Assembly (NCBI RefSeq): GCF_034661235.1
Contig: NZ_CP141059.1
Coordinates: forward strand, 4,277,501-4,341,500
Direction: 5' to 3'
DNA from: Nocardioides bizhenqiangii
GTDB lineage: Bacteria > Actinomycetota > Actinomycetes > Propionibacteriales > Nocardioidaceae
Length of the DNA: 64,000 nt
The translations under genes and the position numbers were made by a program. The notes under the pieces were generated by a model, which was not told where the DNA came from, did not search any database, and saw only the letters and a list, made by a program, of their open reading frames with translations. Of this stretch, positions 61,142 through 64,000 are shown piece by piece. Position 1 is the stretch's first letter. Each line of letters begins with the position of its first letter.

Positions 61142-61782
61142 ACCGCGCGGGGATGGTCCGTTGGACCGCTTCCACCGTGGCCTGCGGCGTGCTCGCGCTG
61201 ACCTCCTGCGCAGCCCCCGACGAGGATCGTGCCTCCGATGGCAGCGGGACCGCCACGCAGCCCGATCGTGAAGTCACCCTCACCCTCGACGAGCACGTGC
61301 TGACCGAGATCGCCGGGTTCGACGCCGACGGAACGGCGACGGTGCAGGGCGTCGCCGCCTTCGCCAAGGCGCACCAGCACAAGCCTGAAGAGCTCCGCGA
61401 ACGCGGACTGGTCCGAGGCGTCACCCAGACCTTCGCGCCTGAAGGGAAGGCGTTCGGACAGGGGTTCTCGGTCGCCGAGGAGTTCGCCACCGCCGAGCAG
61501 GCAGGTGACGAGGCCGAGCGCCTCTTCGCCTCCAACTCCGCACCCCCTCGCGGTGCTGAGGCAGTCCCTCTCGAGGTCCCTCGAGTGCCCGATGCCGACG
61601 CTGTGGTCATCACCGGCGACTTCGAGGGCGAGCCCGTCACCGGCGTCGAGATCGTCTTCGTCGACGGCGTGGTGCTGCACGAGCTCTTCGTCGTGGGCGA
61701 GGACCCGCTGGTGTCACCTGCGGTCCTCGCCGACGCCGCGGCCGACCTCTACGAGTCCGTCACCGGTCGTCCCCTCGGCTGA
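61138..61782 (+). CDS. Lipoprotein of unknown function
   Basis: 214 residues. Signal with lipobox LALTSC (Cys near residue 24), an Asp/Ser/Gly-rich linker and a globular domain of two similar halves (TAEQAGDEAERLFAS, VPDADAVVITGDFEGEPVTG). It lies within the same block as the two-component system and divergent from it, so it is a candidate target. The frame stays open back to 61003, but the signal peptide fixes the start at ATG 61138. Confidence 0.85.
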   Translation: MNRAGMVRWTASTVACGVLALTSCAAPDEDRASDGSGTATQPDREVTLTLDEHVLTEIAGFDADGTATVQGVAAFAKAHQHKPEELRERGLVRGVTQTFAPEGKAFGQGFSVAEEFATAEQAGDEAERLFASNSAPPRGAEAVPLEVPRVPDADAVVITGDFEGEPVTGVEIVFVDGVVLHELFVVGEDPLVSPAVLADAAADLYESVTGRPLG

Positions 61783-61812
61783 CCGACCCTCCTCGGTCGA
61801 GTGCCTGGCCCG

Positions 61813-61828
61813 CGATCAGCCCTGGGTG
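61813..61828. repeat. 16-bp direct repeat, right copy
   Basis: CGATCAGCCCTGGGTG, identical to 59102-59117. It lies over the stop codon of the AAA ATPase gene; both genes end ...TQG and stop. Confidence 0.8.
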
Positions 61829-63006
61829 CGCAGGTAGCGCCCGAAGTGCGGCACGGTGAACGCGATCCGTCCGCGCTCCCCGGAGTAGATCAGCCCCTTC
61901 TTGAGCAGGCTGTCGCGCGCGGGTGAGAGCGACTGCGGCTTCTTGCCGAGCACGCTGGCGACGTCGGCGGTGGCGACGGCTCCGACCGGGTCCGCACCGG
62001 AGTGGGCGTCCGCCATCGCACGCAGGTAGTCGCGCTCGCCCGGCGTCGCGCGGTCATAGCGCGACCCGAAGAACCCGACGGCGAGCTCGCGCTCGGCCTC
62101 GGGAGCGGCGACCGCGACGTCGTCCGCGCTGATCGGCGAGCGCGGCGCCAGGTCCCACACCGCCTTGCCGTAGGCCTGGATGAAGTAGGGATAGCCACCG
62201 GTCGCGTCGTACAGCGCGGCCAGCGCGGCGTCGTCGTACTCGGCGTCCTCCTCGGCCGCCGGCGCCGCCAGCGCCCGGTCGGCGGCCTCGCGGCTCAGCC
62301 GGTCGATCCGCTGGTAGGAGAAGAGCCGCTCGGAGTAGGACTTCGACGCCGAGAGGACCGCGGGCAGGTGCGGGAGCCCCGCGCCGACCACGATGACCGG
62401 CAGGCCGCTCTGGCTGAGCTCGTGACAGGCGGCGCAGAGCGCCGACACGTCGGCCGCGCCGACGTCCTGCATCTCGTCGATGAAGACCGCGACCCCGAGG
62501 CCCTTGTCGGCCGCGAGGCCGCCCACGTCGGAGAGCAGCTCGACCAGGTCGATCTCGATGTCCCCGGAATCGGCGCGGCCGCGCACCGCCGGCACCGCGA
62601 TGCCGGGGCTCCACCTGTCCTTGAGCTTCGCGTCGGCGCCGGCCTCGCGCTCGGCGAAGGAGCGGATGACGCCGAGCACGTGATCGACCTCGTCCGGGTT
62701 GGGGTGGCCGAGCTCCCGGACCGCCTGGTGGAGAGCCCCGGACAGCGGACGCCGCAGCGACTGGTCGGGGCGCGCCTCCAGCTTGCCGGTGCCCCACCCC
62801 TTGCGGACCGCGGCCGAGCGCAGCGCGTTGAGGAGCACCGTCTTGCCGACACCACGCAGCCCGGTGAGGACGAGCGACCGCTCGGGGCGACCGCGGGCGA
62901 CCCGCTCGAGCACCACGTCGAACGCGGTGAGCTGCTCGTCGCGGCCGGCGAGCTCGGGCGGCCGCTGGCCGGCGCCGGGCGCGTAGGGATTCCGGATCGG
63001 GTCCAC
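61816..63006 (-). CDS. AAA-family ATPase
   Basis: 396 residues. Walker A GLRGVGKT (49-56), Walker B VAVFIDEMQD and sensor-like VIVVGAGLPHL, followed by a helical lid and a winged-helix-like C-terminus (ADVASVLGKKPQSLSPARDSLLKKGLIYSGERGR). This is the Orc1/Cdc6-like or MalT-like STAND ATPase layout, commonly annotated as ATP-binding protein. GTG 63006. Possible DNA-binding or signalling switch; no partner is seen. Confidence 0.88.
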   Translation of the reverse strand: MDPIRNPYAPGAGQRPPELAGRDEQLTAFDVVLERVARGRPERSLVLTGLRGVGKTVLLNALRSAAVRKGWGTGKLEARPDQSLRRPLSGALHQAVRELGHPNPDEVDHVLGVIRSFAEREAGADAKLKDRWSPGIAVPAVRGRADSGDIEIDLVELLSDVGGLAADKGLGVAVFIDEMQDVGAADVSALCAACHELSQSGLPVIVVGAGLPHLPAVLSASKSYSERLFSYQRIDRLSREAADRALAAPAAEEDAEYDDAALAALYDATGGYPYFIQAYGKAVWDLAPRSPISADDVAVAAPEAERELAVGFFGSRYDRATPGERDYLRAMADAHSGADPVGAVATADVASVLGKKPQSLSPARDSLLKKGLIYSGERGRIAFTVPHFGRYLRTQG

Positions 63007-63012
63007 GATCGG

Positions 63013-63018
63013 ACCGTA
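63013..63018 (-). promoter_or_regulatory. Leaderless -10 box of the AAA ATPase gene
   Basis: TACGGT on the minus strand exactly six bases before the GTG at 63006. Confidence 0.55.
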
Positions 63019-63077
63019 TCGGGGTGTCTAGCCGGATCCTTAGACCCCGCTAGCGTGTCGCAGCGCTCTCAGCGGGT

Positions 63078-63335
63078 TCAGCCGACGTGACCCAGCGGCG
63101 GTTGCGCCGGAGTCCCGTTCCGGCGCCGGAGTGCCTCCACGAGGGTGTCGATCACGTCCGGGACGTCGGCGCCGGCGAGCCGGAAGCTCCCGGTGCACAC
63201 GTTGTCGCGCCACAGCGAGACGACGACGAGGTCGGCCTCCTCGTGCCAGCTCACCCGCAGCGCGCGGTCGTCACCGCGGGCGTCGAAGAAGATCGAGCCC
63301 GTCCGGGGCAGCGGACGCACGGCGGCCATCGCCAC
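63078..63335 (-). CDS. Small conserved-looking hypothetical protein
   Basis: About 85 residues: an unstructured start, then WHEEADLVVVSLWRDNVCTG and SFRLAGADVPDVIDTLVEAL, a likely small alpha/beta domain. Start GTG 63335 or ATG 63329. No signal peptide or membrane helix. Function not recognised; it precedes the ATPase gene in the same direction. Confidence 0.7.
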   Translation of the reverse strand: MAMAAVRPLPRTGSIFFDARGDDRALRVSWHEEADLVVVSLWRDNVCTGSFRLAGADVPDVIDTLVEALRRRNGTPAQPPLGHVG

Positions 63336-63389
63336 ATCATGCGCCGATCGGCCGTGCCTGTCACTAGCCCAGCAGCGGCCCGCGGCGGA

Positions 63390-64000
63390 TCAGGCGGTCC
63401 GGTTGCCCGGGTCGATGACATCCCCCTCGGGCGGCCGCCGGATCGATGCGCCGGTGTCCTTGTCGACCAGGGTCACGTCGAAAGGCTGGTCAGAGCTGAT
63501 GCCGATCCGTCGGAGGACGACCGGGTCCCCGACTGCGGAGATGTACATCTTGTGAGTGCCGCCACCGGTCGCCCCGCACTGGATGATCCGCGCCGGCGTG
63601 CCGTCGACCTCACCACTCTCCACCCCGTTGAAGCAGGTGTCCATGTTCGCCGCGGTACCGAGGCTGCCGTGGTAGCAGTCCTCCCCGATCGGCGATTGCT
63701 CGTCAGGCACCGCCAGCCACTTGCCGACGAGCTCCGGCACCACCGAGGCCGGCACGCCGATGGCGGACCACCACCGCGGATTGCCCTTGACGAAGGTGTG
63801 GCCCTCGACGACGCGCATGGTGAGCCCTCCGAGGTCGGGTGCGTCGAGCGTCATCTCGCACGTGTCGTCGGCGAGGATGGTCATCCGTCCCGGCCCCTCG
63901 ATCGTCTCGTCGGGGAGCCACACGGAGAGGGTGCCCTCGTACACGACGTCGTCAAGGTCTCGCATCGCCTCGGCGGCGAGCTCGAGCGCGTCCGAGGTCG
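63390..64000 (-). CDS. Lipoprotein-like protein, N-terminus beyond window
   Basis: The frame is open to the window edge; upstream of the first visible ATG (63965) it continues DALELAAEAMRDLDDVVYEG, so the true start is outside. The visible 203 residues show a beta-rich repeat pattern (GRMTILADDTCEMTLD, LGGLTMRVVEGHTFVKG) with three Cys, like the LprG/LppX fold of lipid-carrying lipoproteins in actinobacteria. The signal peptide is not in view, so export is inferred. Confidence 0.75.
   Translation of the reverse strand, partial: TSDALELAAEAMRDLDDVVYEGTLSVWLPDETIEGPGRMTILADDTCEMTLDAPDLGGLTMRVVEGHTFVKGNPRWWSAIGVPASVVPELVGKWLAVPDEQSPIGEDCYHGSLGTAANMDTCFNGVESGEVDGTPARIIQCGATGGGTHKMYISAVGDPVVLRRIGISSDQPFDVTLVDKDTGASIRRPPEGDVIDPGNRTA

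Overview
The window is very GC-rich chromosomal DNA with frequent GTG starts, ATGA/GTGA stop-start overlaps and many leaderless promoters (a TANNNT box six or seven bases before the start codon). It carries actinobacterial marker genes: the proteasome activator Bpa, a ClgR-type regulator beside two clpP genes, DUF5926/SEC-C, DUF6457 and a SerRS/PheA neighbourhood. I infer a member of the Nocardioidaceae or a close relative, in the broad region that in other actinobacteria holds serS, pheA and glpQ. There is no phage integrase, no complete insertion sequence and no CRISPR array.

Layout. (1) 1-13.5 kb is a sugar-furanoside utilisation locus. It has a YtfQ/YtfR/YtfT/YjfF-like ABC importer, two LacI regulators, an aldo/keto reductase, an aldose 1-epimerase and a 1633-residue secreted enzyme with two LamG-GH43 units. 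At least five copies of one operator (TGTTARCGYTCACA) tie the promoters together. (2) 13.5-18.7 kb is an Entner-Doudoroff operon zwf-edd-eda with a divergent ROK repressor. (3) 18.8-26 kb holds signalling genes: a STAS protein, a MASE1 histidine kinase, a PAS-(degenerate DHp)-REC protein and a PAS-PAS-GGDEF-EAL enzyme. Next to them is a processive GT2 synthase with a small membrane partner. (4) 26-28.6 kb is a COG0701-type permease, a TIGR03943-like partner, a small anchored protein and an HU gene behind a Fur/Zur-like palindrome. (5) 28.6-32.3 kb has tRNA-Arg(ACG), tRNA-Ser(GCT) and tRNA-Ser(TGA), a 66-bp tandem repeat, a 48-residue secreted peptide gene, and an HTH plus ImmA/IrrE-type pair. 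(6) 32.3-35.4 kb is a secreted Cys-containing protein coupled to an ABC transporter of unrecognised purpose. (7) 35.3-55.5 kb is mostly housekeeping: biotinyl carrier, nitrilase-family hydrolase, MobA/DUF6457, quinone oxidoreductase, Bpa, HAD phosphatase, SerRS, PAP2-diacylglycerol kinase fusion, PheA, arginine deiminase, a cNMP-binding protein with a class III cyclase, DUF5926, GlpQ, ClgR and ClpP1/ClpP2, and a PrmC relative. (8) 55.5-64 kb has an HxlR regulator/class III aminotransferase pair with twin operators and a CorC/HlyC transporter behind a leader peptide and an SD-pairing hairpin. It continues with a two-component system plus lipoprotein bounded by a 16-bp direct repeat, an AAA ATPase, and a lipoprotein-like gene cut by the window edge.

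The observations I rate highest are the leader-peptide/hairpin in front of the CorC-family gene (57638-57713), the unassigned secreted-protein/ABC operon (32306-35404), the shared LacI operator set, the twin HxlR operators, and the PAS-REC protein whose DHp-like helix has Asn where His is expected. All functional statements come from motif reading by eye; no database search was run.
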